This document shows positions 1 through 7,990 of a stretch of DNA of 64,000 bases, one piece after another; the stretch's first letter is position 1, and every line of letters starts with the position of its first letter. The stretch is from Bdellovibrio bacteriovorus HD100 (GTDB taxonomy: Bacteria; Bdellovibrionota; Bdellovibrionia; Bdellovibrionales; Bdellovibrionaceae), in NCBI RefSeq assembly GCF_000196175.1, contig NC_005363.1, forward strand, positions 2,790,001 through 2,854,000, given 5' to 3'. The notes below the pieces were generated by a model that did no database searches, was not told the DNA's origin, and saw only the letters and a list, made by a program, of their open reading frames with translations. Both the position numbers and the translations under genes were made by a program.

Positions 1-165
1 GCCACCAACGAAGTCACTCTGTGGATGGGGAATCCTGACTTTACAGGCCATCGCGACGGTCCTATGCCTGATGCTCTGCTCTTAAAACCCATCCAGCCGC
101 ACTTCACTCCAGAGGGAATGTACATCTCCAGCGGTGACCATTACAATGTGCGATTGGCTAAATAA
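1..165 (+). CDS. 3' end of an unknown protein (partial)
   Basis: An open frame enters from the left edge in frame 1 and ends at TAA 163-165, giving the last 54 residues of a protein that starts outside the window. The tail (ending SSGDHYNVRLAK) has no motif I recognise. It is polar, without a membrane segment. Continuous frame and codon use like the neighbours are the only support. Function is unknown. Confidence 0.55.
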   Translation, partial: ATNEVTLWMGNPDFTGHRDGPMPDALLLKPIQPHFTPEGMYISSGDHYNVRLAK

Positions 166-249
166 GATGCAACTTCGACTTAAATAAACTTATCCAGCAC
201 ACCGTTAGCAATCTAAATACTGTCTGTAACTTGGCAAAACCAAAGAGTT

Positions 250-921
250 GTGCCTAAACTCTTTTATATGCAGTCTTCATCCGGGCTCAGTCGTCATGCA
301 CGTTTTAAAATTCTGAGCGAGAACATCAGTGCACTTATCGAAGAAGAAGGACTTTTGGTGCGCCCTTATGGGCACGCCACCCTGCCTTACTTCAATCTCC
401 TCACCGCTGAAGAGCAAGAGCAGGTTCTACGAGACATCCTGATTTACTTTCAAGTCTGCACCGACGTGAAATCCCAGAACGGCAGTTTGAAGGACACCCG
501 ATTGTTCACGGAAAAAGCCATCCATCGTCTGGGCGTCAGCGTGGATCCGTTTATTCTGGAACAAATTCAGCCCCATCACCTGATTGAAATCTACACGCAG
601 GCGCAAACTCAGATCTTCCGCAGTCTGAAATTCTTTGAAGTATGCAGCTATTCACTTGAAGACCTTTATTGCCGCAAATGGTATCATCTGTACCAGCGCT
701 CTCCGGAGGATCAGGAAAAACTCGAGTCAGACATCGGACTTTTCTATTCGCAAAGTCCGATGCGCACTTTAAAGGCGACCGCCCCGGAACACACCATCCG
801 CGCAACCACTTCATTGGAAAGAAACGAAATCATTACGCAAATTCTGTGGCTCAGTCCCTTGTTTTCCAACACCAAGGCGGATTCCTATATTCTGGCAGTG
901 GTAACAAGCCGACTTCCATAA
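250..921 (+). CDS. Hypothetical cytoplasmic protein, 223 aa
   Basis: A GTG-started frame encodes a soluble protein with no signal peptide or membrane span. It has a His/Tyr-rich middle (HHLIEIYTQAQTQ; CRKWYHLYQ) that I cannot match to a family. The start is uncertain: GTG 250 has only a weak AAAGAG upstream, and ATG 268 is an alternative. It lies 28 bp before the solute-binding-like gene, whose own strong ribosome site follows its stop, so co-transcription is possible. Function unknown. Confidence 0.6.
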   Translation: MPKLFYMQSSSGLSRHARFKILSENISALIEEEGLLVRPYGHATLPYFNLLTAEEQEQVLRDILIYFQVCTDVKSQNGSLKDTRLFTEKAIHRLGVSVDPFILEQIQPHHLIEIYTQAQTQIFRSLKFFEVCSYSLEDLYCRKWYHLYQRSPEDQEKLESDIGLFYSQSPMRTLKATAPEHTIRATTSLERNEIITQILWLSPLFSNTKADSYILAVVTSRLP

Positions 922-949
922 TATATAAAATACTTCCGGAGGAATTCCC

Positions 950-1714
950 ATGGCGGTTATAATGAGGATGCTTATTTTAGCGCTGTTCCTGTCTGCGAAC
1001 ACATCTCATGCGACCAGCAAAACTACCATCACCCTCATCACTCATGAGGCTCCCCCTTATATGGCCGAAGCCCTGCCCGACAAGGGGGCTATTTTCTTCG
1101 CTCTTGCCAAGGTACTAAAGAAAGGCGGCTATGAGCTGAATGTGGTCTTTGCCCCCTCTTGGGTCCGGGCAAAAATGAAGGCGCAGACCGACCCGTTGAT
1201 CGATGGTTATGCCCCCTATCGCGCCATTGAAAACGCCGATCTCTTCGAGTTTTCAGAATACAATCTTGAAAGCCCCTGGGTCTTGGCCGAGCGAAAAGAC
1301 CATCCCATTGAATGGAACAAAGTGCAGGACTTGAGCAAATACGTGGCCGGAAATGTGCAAGGAGTCGAACTTCGCCCCGGAGTCAAAGAGCTGGCCGATC
1401 AGGGCAAACTGAAAATTGAAACGACCACCACCCAGAACAACAACATTCTGAAACTGGCGACCAAAAGAGTGGACTATATATTTTCAGATGCGTTTGTTTT
1501 TCGTTATTTGCTGGCCACCGACCCGAAGCTGAAAAAGTATCGAAACAAGCTGCAGATCAACTCCAAACCCATCGTCATTGAACGCTATGGGGTGGCCCTT
1601 AAAAAAACCAAAAACTCGGCAAAAATTATCAAGCTGATCAATGAGGGTTCGGACGAATTCAAGAAGCACATCGAAGACTATCTTCGTCAGATTGAAAAGG
1701 AAAAAACGCCTTAA
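950..1714 (+). CDS. Periplasmic solute-binding-like protein (SBP_bac_3 type)
   Basis: This 254-residue protein begins 8 bases after a GGAGG ribosome site, which fixes ATG 950. An N-terminal hydrophobic signal peptide (about residues 1-23, ending SHAT) is followed by the pattern THEAPPYMAE near residue 30, which resembles the first strand and ligand loop of family-3 extracellular solute-binding domains. Length fits that fold. No permease or ATPase gene lies beside it, so it may be an orphan binding protein or a sensor-type protein rather than part of an ABC importer. The ligand cannot be told from sequence alone. Confidence 0.7.
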   Translation: MAVIMRMLILALFLSANTSHATSKTTITLITHEAPPYMAEALPDKGAIFFALAKVLKKGGYELNVVFAPSWVRAKMKAQTDPLIDGYAPYRAIENADLFEFSEYNLESPWVLAERKDHPIEWNKVQDLSKYVAGNVQGVELRPGVKELADQGKLKIETTTTQNNNILKLATKRVDYIFSDAFVFRYLLATDPKLKKYRNKLQINSKPIVIERYGVALKKTKNSAKIIKLINEGSDEFKKHIEDYLRQIEKEKTP

Positions 1715-1723
1715 TAGGCATTT

Positions 1724-2062
1724 CTATTCTTGGTCGTCTTGTTCATTTTGGTCCTCAGAGGGGACCGGAGCAGAAGAGTTTTTTAGTTCCTCCAGCGCCA
1801 TTTCCGCGCGGGTCTTATAGCCCTTCTTGCTATTGCAGTCCTTGCAGGATGGAACGCAGTTGTTCTTGTTGGATTTGCCGCCGCGGGCAATCGGAATCAG
1901 GTGATCCATTGTGAGATCGGCCGGTTTGAAACGCTTACCGCAGTGATAGCACAGACCTTTGCCCAGTTCCTGCTTCCACCATTGGCTTTGGCGAAGCTCC
2001 CGGGCCTTGGCTTTTTCACGTTTTTGATGCTCCGGAGGAGCGGCCGAAAAGAAGTAATCCAT
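1724..2062 (-). CDS. HNH endonuclease family protein
   Basis: The 112-residue product has a CYHCGKRF zinc knuckle near the middle, then TMDHLIPIARGGKSNKNN and a second CxxC in PSCKDCNSKKG. This is the order seen in HNH nucleases with a four-cysteine structural zinc site: the His of DHLIP and the Asn of NNC are the catalytic-type residues. I chose ATG 2062 because AGAGGCGG lies directly before it; the frame could be extended to 2146 but has no ribosome site there. Single gene, convergent with the gene at 950. DNA target and role are unknown. Such small HNH proteins occur both in mobile elements and as chromosomal nucleases, and nothing mobile is seen nearby. Confidence 0.85.
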   Translation of the reverse strand: MDYFFSAAPPEHQKREKAKARELRQSQWWKQELGKGLCYHCGKRFKPADLTMDHLIPIARGGKSNKNNCVPSCKDCNSKKGYKTRAEMALEELKNSSAPVPSEDQNEQDDQE

Positions 2063-2172
2063 CCGCCTCTTTATAACGTATGAAACTGGACCTCGCAAGC
2101 CCCCGCCCGAACTCAATTTTAGGGCCCTTTCAACCGATATAAGCATGTGATTTCTTTAAGGAGTGGGATTTT

Positions 2173-3315
2173 ATGTCTGTAAAAACCTTTAAAAAAGGCG
2201 AAGTGATCTATAAAGACGGCGATAAAATTACGGCCGTTTATCTGATCCAATCCGGTGGTGCGAATCAATGTTTGATCCGCGGGAAAAAGACCATCGACCT
2301 TTTCCAGTTGGGTTCTTCTCACATTCTTGGTGATCAGGTGATTCTGGGGCAAGCCACTCACCCCACGTCTGCGGTTGCGACCACTGAAACCAAGGTGCTG
2401 GAAATTCCGGTTGAAACCCTGAAGCAACAATACGAAGGCGCCCCACAGATGCTGAAGGTGATCATCAAGTCCCTAGCAGACCGCCTTCGTCTGGCGATGA
2501 ATGATGTTCGTTCCAGTAAAATGGAAAAAGATTCGTCCCCTTGCCCTGAAGATCAGGTCGCCAAGGTGTACGGCGCGGTCTTCCACACCGCCAATCACAA
2601 AGGTGACAGATCCCAGGCCGGTCGCGTGATTGTGGACTGGAACATGATGAAGCAATACTGCCAGCGCGTGATGGGGGATTCCCCGAAACGCATCGAGCAG
2701 GCTATCAACATTCTGGTGAAGCTGAAGCTGGCGTTGTATGAAATGGGCAAAGACCCGACAAATCCGGATGGACCGGAGGAAATCCAGAAGGTTCACTTCC
2801 TGGATCTGGGCCTGGTCGAAAGCTTCTTTGAATTCTATCAGTACTACTATTTCAAAGGCGGAAGATCCGACCTTTTGAAGGTCGATGAACTGTGCATGCA
2901 GATGCTGGGCGCGATCCTGAAGCTGTCCGAAAATGAACAGCCGGACCGTTTTGGTATCGTCGGTGTTGATTTCGCCAAGTTCAGCGAATTCTGCAAAGAG
3001 GAAATCGGCATCAACCTGAACAACGACCACTTTGCCCGTCTGGAAGGCAAAGGTGTCTTCATGAAACGCAAAAACGCCGGTTCAGGCGTGGTCCTGCAAT
3101 TTGAAGTCAAAGAGTTCCGCTCGATCCTGCAAAGCTGGAAGATGCTGCGCGAGATTGAAAAATGGAACGAAAAAGGCTTCGTCGACATGGACGAAAAAGA
3201 AGAAAAGCCGAAGAAAAAATCCAGTGGTCCGTCCTGCCCTGCGTGCAGTGTCGAGGTTCAGGCCGGAGCCAAGTTCTGCCACGAGTGTGGACATAAGATG
3301 ACAGCGGCGGCGTAA
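2173..3315 (+). CDS. Cyclic-nucleotide-binding-fold protein with C-terminal zinc ribbon
   Basis: Residues 1-110 form a CRP-type cNMP-binding fold (FKKGEVIYKDGD, then ILGDQVILG and a beta-strand ending LEIP). The phosphate-binding cassette is atypical: where cAMP receptors have an Arg (RSA), this has HPTSAVA, so classical cAMP binding is doubtful. The middle (130-330) is helical and unassigned. It is followed by a Lys-rich linker and a C-terminal zinc ribbon (CPAC near 355 and CHEC near 368). No obvious CRP-type DNA-binding helix-turn-helix is seen. The strong AAGGAG ribosome site confirms ATG 2173. Its stop is one base before the PilZ gene, so the two are surely co-transcribed and probably work in one signalling path. 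Confidence 0.8.
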   Translation: MSVKTFKKGEVIYKDGDKITAVYLIQSGGANQCLIRGKKTIDLFQLGSSHILGDQVILGQATHPTSAVATTETKVLEIPVETLKQQYEGAPQMLKVIIKSLADRLRLAMNDVRSSKMEKDSSPCPEDQVAKVYGAVFHTANHKGDRSQAGRVIVDWNMMKQYCQRVMGDSPKRIEQAINILVKLKLALYEMGKDPTNPDGPEEIQKVHFLDLGLVESFFEFYQYYYFKGGRSDLLKVDELCMQMLGAILKLSENEQPDRFGIVGVDFAKFSEFCKEEIGINLNNDHFARLEGKGVFMKRKNAGSGVVLQFEVKEFRSILQSWKMLREIEKWNEKGFVDMDEKEEKPKKKSSGPSCPACSVEVQAGAKFCHECGHKMTAAA

Positions 3316-3316
3316 A

Positions 3317-4003
3317 ATGAGTGAATCTCTGATCGTTTTCAAAGCCATTCATAATGAAGCTGAAAAACAGAACCTGCTGCAGCGTCTGGTGAACAGCAAT
3401 GAGTCGATTGTCCTGAGGGACAAATTCGATCGCAGCATCACCCTTCGCACCATGGGCGTGAACGACAAACTGCAGATCAAATGTCACCCCCCGGAATCCA
3501 CAGCCATGAACACAGAGGATTCCGCCAGGTTCACCGCCAGCTTTTCAATCAAAGGTGAAAAATACCTGTTTGAAACCCATCCGGTGATCAACGACAACAA
3601 TGTCACCCTGACGGTCCTGAATCTGTTCCATCTTCAAAAAAGAAAAAACTATCGCTATGTGATTCCGTCGGACTATTCCGCTGAGTTTGTGGTGACTTAC
3701 CTGAATCAGTCCGTGTGTTCACACACCTGCCGTCTGCTGGATCTTTCCACCGAAGGCTGCGCTGTGGAAATCCCTCAGACCGAAGCTGATCTGCACCTTG
3801 AAGATCTTGTGGAAGCCGAAATCTTCCTGGGCGACCGCGACCCGATCGTCGTTCAGGGGCTGATTAAAAACATCCGTGTCAAAAATGACGAGACCCTGGT
3901 TTTAGGCGTGGAGTTCAACCACATGGCCAATGCCAGCGAGGGTAAGATTGTGGCCTCCCTCACCGACTTGCAACGCGATATCTATTTCCGTCGTACGGGT
4001 TAA
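3317..4003 (+). CDS. PilZ domain protein (c-di-GMP receptor)
   Basis: The 228-residue protein carries both PilZ signature elements: RKNYR near residue 112 (RxxxR) and DLSTEGC near 142 ([D/N]xSxxG). PilZ domains with both bind cyclic di-GMP. The N-terminal 100 residues resemble a YcgR-N-like beta domain but I cannot be sure. It starts one base after the stop of the cNMP-fold gene. PilZ proteins typically alter motility, surface attachment or exopolysaccharide output; the target here is unknown. It is convergent with the DUF4337-like gene, whose stop overlaps its own by four bases. Confidence 0.88.
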   Translation: MSESLIVFKAIHNEAEKQNLLQRLVNSNESIVLRDKFDRSITLRTMGVNDKLQIKCHPPESTAMNTEDSARFTASFSIKGEKYLFETHPVINDNNVTLTVLNLFHLQKRKNYRYVIPSDYSAEFVVTYLNQSVCSHTCRLLDLSTEGCAVEIPQTEADLHLEDLVEAEIFLGDRDPIVVQGLIKNIRVKNDETLVLGVEFNHMANASEGKIVASLTDLQRDIYFRRTG

Positions 4004-4608
4004 GCCACACCCAGATAGGCCCACAGGGAAATCCCCGTGCCGACCATTCCCAAGATACACATGCCTGCAAAAAACACGTTTTGCAGGCTTTCTTTTTTCA
4101 GGATCAAGCTCATCGCCCCCAGCACCAGGCACAACTGGAAGAACAAACTGGACATATCAAAGCGGTCCCCGGCAACCGACAGCGTCGCCAGATGGGATTC
4201 CATTTCCTGGGCGCCGATAATTTTGCCCAGCTCGCCATTGATGTCCTGAACCCAGTTGTCCTGCCCCACGGTCTGAGACCCGCGAAGGATTTCATTTTTT
4301 TCTTTTTTATAGCGCAGAATGCGTTTCTGCAAAGTGACCAGATGATTGTCGATGGCCTTTTCAGTTCCCGGCTTCAAAGCTCCGGCCTGTTTCAGGCTTT
4401 CCAGCAGGGACTTTTCCCCTTCGACCAGCGTTTCTTTCACACTTTTCGACTGGTACCACATGTAAGCTGCGGCTTTTTCATTGGTTCCGATAATCTCATC
4501 ATCCCCGTACTTGCCCGCAACCAGATCACTCACCGCCATGACCGCGGCAAAAACAGCGATCACAACACCACAACGAATTTCAAAATTAGAAGAATTATCG
4601 TCTGACAT
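4000..4608 (-). CDS. DUF4337-like membrane protein
   Basis: 202 residues: a transmembrane helix near 14-32 (VVIAVFAAVMAVSDLVAG), a long helical soluble stretch with NEKAAAYMWYQSKSVKE, then two C-terminal helices (about 148-166 and 178-198). The motif around W and YQSKS, and the one-plus-two helix layout, match what I know of DUF4337 proteins. Function of that family is not established. Monocistronic by layout, convergent with the PilZ gene and divergent from the CBS gene. Confidence 0.75.
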   Translation of the reverse strand: MSDDNSSNFEIRCGVVIAVFAAVMAVSDLVAGKYGDDEIIGTNEKAAAYMWYQSKSVKETLVEGEKSLLESLKQAGALKPGTEKAIDNHLVTLQKRILRYKKEKNEILRGSQTVGQDNWVQDINGELGKIIGAQEMESHLATLSVAGDRFDMSSLFFQLCLVLGAMSLILKKESLQNVFFAGMCILGMVGTGISLWAYLGVA

Positions 4609-4735
4609 GACGAAAGATTTAAAAGCATCCTCTCTGTGTCAGTCAACTTTTTCTTGCCCCTTGAAATGACAAAATACACCGCTGCCTTTTCGGCAAAAGA
4701 AATATCATAGGGACTCAACCAAAAAGGAGTTTCCC

Positions 4736-5149
4736 ATGAAAGTAAAAGACGTCATGCATGAACGCGCAGAATATATCAACCGGGACCGCACGGTGCGCGA
4801 AGCCGCCGAAATGATGGCTCGGGGGGATTACGGCTGCCTGCCCATCGAGGAAAACGACCGGATGATAGGCATGATCACCGACCGCGATATCACCCTGCGC
4901 GTGGTCGCCAAAGGGTTGGATCCGAACGTCACCAAAGTCAGCGAATGCATGAGCAAGGGAATTGAATATTGCTTTGAGGAGGACAACCTGCTGGATGTCG
5001 GCGAAATGATGGCATCCCAGAAGATCCGTCGCATGCCGGTGATCAACGATAAAAAAAGACTGGTGGGAATGCTCAGCCTGGGGGACATCGCCAGCAAGGC
5101 GCGGGACCAGAGCCTGTCCCACGAAATCCTGTCCCATGTTTCCCATTAG
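4736..5149 (+). CDS. Two-CBS-domain protein
   Basis: 137 residues made of two tandem CBS domains: one begins VKDVMHERAEYINRDRTVRE and contains GMITDRDITLRVVA; the second has the repeat-typical RRMPVINDKKRLVGMLSL and GDIA. CBS pairs bind adenosyl ligands (AMP, ATP, SAM, NAD) and regulate partner enzymes. As a stand-alone module its partner is unknown. ATG 4736 follows AAAAAGGAG with ideal spacing. Its stop sits one base before the stop of the opposite-strand sulfatase gene. Confidence 0.9.
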   Translation: MKVKDVMHERAEYINRDRTVREAAEMMARGDYGCLPIEENDRMIGMITDRDITLRVVAKGLDPNVTKVSECMSKGIEYCFEEDNLLDVGEMMASQKIRRMPVINDKKRLVGMLSLGDIASKARDQSLSHEILSHVSH

Positions 5150-5150
5150 A

Positions 5151-7103
5151 CTATTTTGAAGGATAATAAAGCTTATTGTCCCACATGCCTTCGTTGAAGT
5201 ACTGGATGGTGGCTTTAAGCTTTTTTTCCAGCGCATGCCGGCGTGGTGAAGTCCCGGGCTGCTCCGCCGGGATCTCGTGCTCGGTCGCGCGGTCAGCCAT
5301 GGCAAACATTTGCGGGGGGCCCTGCCCGGGCGTCCAGCGCAGGAAATAGTCTTTTGCAAACAGCAGATAGCGGCCGTCGATGAAGTTCACGGCCGTCTTG
5401 TCACCCGGGACGAAAATGGAACTTCCCAGGTAGTTCTGATCCTTGTCTGAAATTCCCAGGAAATCCAACACCGTCGGCAGAATATCGATCTGCTGCACGA
5501 CCATCTTCGTGTCCACTTGCGGGAACTTAAAGCCCGGGTGATACAGGAACAGTGGAATGCGATAGCTCCCCTGTTCGTTTTCAAATTCGGGACGGTAGTG
5601 CATGGAGGCGTGGTCCGCTGTCACAATGAACAGCGTGTTTTTGAACCACGGTTTTTTCTCGGCCTCGGTAAAGAATTTTTCCAGGGCAAAATCGGTGTAT
5701 TCAACCGTTTTCAGGATCTCAATCGGGCCTTCCTTGAAGCGCTCCTTATACTGTGGCGGAATCTTGTACGGCTGATGCGAGCTCAGCGTGAACACCGAAG
5801 TCATAAACGGCTGCGGCAGCTGATCGACCTGGGTCAGCATCCATTGCAGAAACGGTTCATCCCAAATGCCCCAGACACCGTCATCATCGGCAACATTGCC
5901 GTATTCGCGCGCACCGAAATACTTTTCCACCCCGGCACTTTGCATGAAGGAATCAAAGTACATGGTTCCATTGTGCCCGCCATGGAAAAAGCTGGTGGAA
6001 TATTTGGCTGGTGCCAGCAGTGTGCCCAGGCCCAGGAAATAGTTCGAGGTAAAATGCGAGGAAATGAACGGCTCGTTCATCAACGCCGGGATGCCACCCA
6101 TGATCGCCCCGACCCCTTCGATAGAGCGGCGGCCATTGGCATAGGCGTTTTCAAAGCTGAGTGATTTGGCTTTTAAAGAATCCAAAAACGGAGTGTAGGA
6201 CTTTCCGTTCACCGGTCCGATGTATTCTTCACCGAAGCTTTCCAGAATGATGATCACCACATTCTGGGGGGCTTTCGGGCGGCGGCCTTCCATCAGGGAA
6301 CCACGCAAAGAACCATTCAGCAAAGACAGCATTTCGTGTTTGTCGTCGAAATACTTGTCTTTGCTAAGGCCCTTGGCGCCGTAGCTTTTGATAAAAGTGA
6401 AAGTGGAATTCAGCACCAGATTGTTCAACAGCGGCGCGGTAAAGACATTGGCATTCACAAAGCTGACGGGTTTGGCCTGAAGCCCGCCACGGATACCGAT
6501 CACAGAAATTGCCAGCGCCACGAAGCAAAGGAAGCCATGGGCCAGCCACAGCTTGGCTTTTTCTTTTCCGCCGTTCGCACTCCACTGCAGTTTTTCAAAA
6601 CCTGACAGCGTCACTTTGCGCACCAGAAGAACAAACAACAGCACAATCAATGAGTTCACCAAAAACAGCAGCCAGTAGCTGCTGACGAAGTTCCAGACTT
6701 TGCCGGGGATCTCATTGACCACAAACAAGCTGTCAAAAGTGAAACGACGACCCACAAAATTGATGAACTCAGTATCCCCCAAGTTCAGAATCAAAAACGG
6801 CACCTGCAATAAACTGAAAATCACCCAGGTCTTCGTGGCCCAAATCCCGTTCCAGGCCCGTGGCCACGGCACAAAAGCCAGCAAAATCAAAGGAGCACTC
6901 AAGGTCAGAATGGCTGCCACATCAAAGCGCAGACCCACAATAAAGGACCACAAAATGTCCTGAACGGGTTTGTTTTTGAATAAACTCCAATTCCAAATAA
7001 GGAACTCGGCCCTTGCGAAGAAATAGAAGAGCACAGTCAGCAATACCAGAGAGAATATCTTAATCAGGCGATAGGACGGTCCAAACATGAAGCCATAGTA
7101 CAC
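5151..7103 (-). CDS. LTA synthase-like / phosphoglycerol transferase family membrane sulfatase
   Basis: The N-terminal third has about five transmembrane helices. A large extracytoplasmic alkaline-phosphatase-superfamily domain follows, with VVIIILESFGEEYIG (metal-binding Glu), ANGRRSIEGVGAIMGG (position of the LtaS nucleophile, here Ser rather than Thr as far as I can align by eye), FHGGHNGTMYFD and VTADHASMHY (metal-binding Asp-His). In Gram-negative bacteria such enzymes transfer phosphoglycerol or phosphoethanolamine to envelope glycans or lipids. The start is unclear: GTG 7103 or ATG 7088. A strong GGAGG lies before an out-of-frame ATG at 7119 that reads only three codons (see findings). 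Confidence 0.85.
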   Translation of the reverse strand: MYYGFMFGPSYRLIKIFSLVLLTVLFYFFARAEFLIWNWSLFKNKPVQDILWSFIVGLRFDVAAILTLSAPLILLAFVPWPRAWNGIWATKTWVIFSLLQVPFLILNLGDTEFINFVGRRFTFDSLFVVNEIPGKVWNFVSSYWLLFLVNSLIVLLFVLLVRKVTLSGFEKLQWSANGGKEKAKLWLAHGFLCFVALAISVIGIRGGLQAKPVSFVNANVFTAPLLNNLVLNSTFTFIKSYGAKGLSKDKYFDDKHEMLSLLNGSLRGSLMEGRRPKAPQNVVIIILESFGEEYIGPVNGKSYTPFLDSLKAKSLSFENAYANGRRSIEGVGAIMGGIPALMNEPFISSHFTSNYFLGLGTLLAPAKYSTSFFHGGHNGTMYFDSFMQSAGVEKYFGAREYGNVADDDGVWGIWDEPFLQWMLTQVDQLPQPFMTSVFTLSSHQPYKIPPQYKERFKEGPIEILKTVEYTDFALEKFFTEAEKKPWFKNTLFIVTADHASMHYRPEFENEQGSYRIPLFLYHPGFKFPQVDTKMVVQQIDILPTVLDFLGISDKDQNYLGSSIFVPGDKTAVNFIDGRYLLFAKDYFLRWTPGQGPPQMFAMADRATEHEIPAEQPGTSPRRHALEKKLKATIQYFNEGMWDNKLYYPSK

Positions 7104-7139
7104 TGGCTTAGCGCGTCATTCAATCCTCCTACACCAAAG

Positions 7140-7182
7140 CTTCGGCTGGCAGGTCCGCCTTTTCGGCCTGCCAAGGCGAAGG
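7140..7182. repeat. GC-rich imperfect hairpin between divergent genes
   Basis: CTTCGGCTGGCAGG pairs imperfectly with CCTGCCAAGGCGAAG around a short loop. It sits between the divergent sulfatase and bolA genes. No T-tract follows in either direction, so it is not an ordinary terminator. It could be a REP-like palindrome present elsewhere in the genome. Confidence 0.4.
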
Positions 7183-7220
7183 CTGGACAGAGAAGGGCCC
7201 CTCTGCTAGTTTCCCCTTCT

Positions 7221-7451
7221 ATGACAGCAGAACAAATGAAAGAACGTTTAGAGAAGCATTATCCTCAATCCACGATCGAAGTTTTCGATCTGACCGGAAC
7301 TCAGGATCACTGGGAAGTGTTCGTGGAAAGCACTGTATTTGCCGGCATGACCCGCATTCAGCAGCACCAGAACGTCATGGCTTGCTTTGGTCCAGAATTG
7401 AAGACCGGAGAGGTTCATGCCCTTTCAATCAAGACTAAGATTAAATCATAA
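7221..7451 (+). CDS. bolA: BolA family protein
   Basis: 76 residues with the BolA/IbaG pattern: N-terminal MKERLEKHYPQSTIEVFDLTG, an HWEVFVES strand, and a C-terminal QHQNVMACFGPELKTGEVHALSIKT (invariant His in HALS). BolA proteins pair with monothiol glutaredoxins to hold or hand over [2Fe-2S] clusters. The next gene, 14 bp downstream, is exactly such a CGFS glutaredoxin, which makes the assignment firm. The symbol is generic; it could be the IbaG-type paralogue. Confidence 0.93.
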   Translation: MTAEQMKERLEKHYPQSTIEVFDLTGTQDHWEVFVESTVFAGMTRIQQHQNVMACFGPELKTGEVHALSIKTKIKS

Positions 7452-7465
7452 AAAGGACCGTAAAA

Positions 7466-7771
7466 ATGGCAACGACTCACGAAAGAATTGATCAGATTGT
7501 TAAAGGTAACAAAATCGTATTGTTCATGAAAGGGACTCAACAGTTCCCTATGTGCGGATTCTCTGCTCGTGCATGCGCAATCCTTCAGGATATGGGCGTT
7601 CAGTTCCACGATGTGAACGTACTTGATGACGACGAAATCCGTCAGGGCATCAAAGAGTACGGCAACTGGCCGACAATTCCACAGCTTTACATCAACCACC
7701 AGTTGGTTGGCGGCAGCGACATCATGATGGAAATGTACCAGTCCGGCGAACTTCAGGAACTTCTGAAGTAG
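7466..7771 (+). CDS. grxD: Monothiol glutaredoxin Grx4 family
   Basis: 101 residues, the normal length of a single-domain monothiol glutaredoxin. The active site is CGFS (MCGFSARA near residue 30), with the glutathione-binding WPTIPQLYINHQLVGGSDIM (TIP cis-proline and GGSD). It coordinates a [2Fe-2S] cluster with glutathione and BolA for iron-sulfur trafficking in the cytoplasm. It lies between bolA and a DUF2892 gene, the latter starting one base after its stop, so the three form one unit. Confidence 0.95.
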   Translation: MATTHERIDQIVKGNKIVLFMKGTQQFPMCGFSARACAILQDMGVQFHDVNVLDDDEIRQGIKEYGNWPTIPQLYINHQLVGGSDIMMEMYQSGELQELLK

Positions 7772-7772
7772 T

Positions 7773-7979
7773 ATGAGATGCAATGTCGCCCTGTGGGACC
7801 GCATTCTAAGATTTCTGTTCGGCGTGGGTTTGACCGCTTACGCTGTGGCAGGCGGTCCTTTCTGGGCGTACATTGGGGTCTATGGTCTGATCACGGCCGC
7901 TTGGGGCTTGTGTCCCGTCTATGCTTTCTTTAGAATCAGAACTCTGAAAGATTATCACCGCCCGATCAACGAAGAATAG
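7773..7979 (+). CDS. DUF2892 (YgaP-like) small inner-membrane protein
   Basis: 68 residues with MRCNVALWDRILRF at the start, two transmembrane helices (about 11-28 and 31-50) and a final GLCPVYAFFRIRT with the conserved Cys-Pro. This is the DUF2892 pattern, known as the membrane half of YgaP. No rhodanese domain is attached. Its ATG is one base beyond the glutaredoxin stop, so translation is coupled. A membrane partner for the redox or iron-sulfur pair upstream is a reasonable guess only. Confidence 0.85.
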   Translation: MRCNVALWDRILRFLFGVGLTAYAVAGGPFWAYIGVYGLITAAWGLCPVYAFFRIRTLKDYHRPINEE

Positions 7980-7990
7980 GATTGTAGCAC

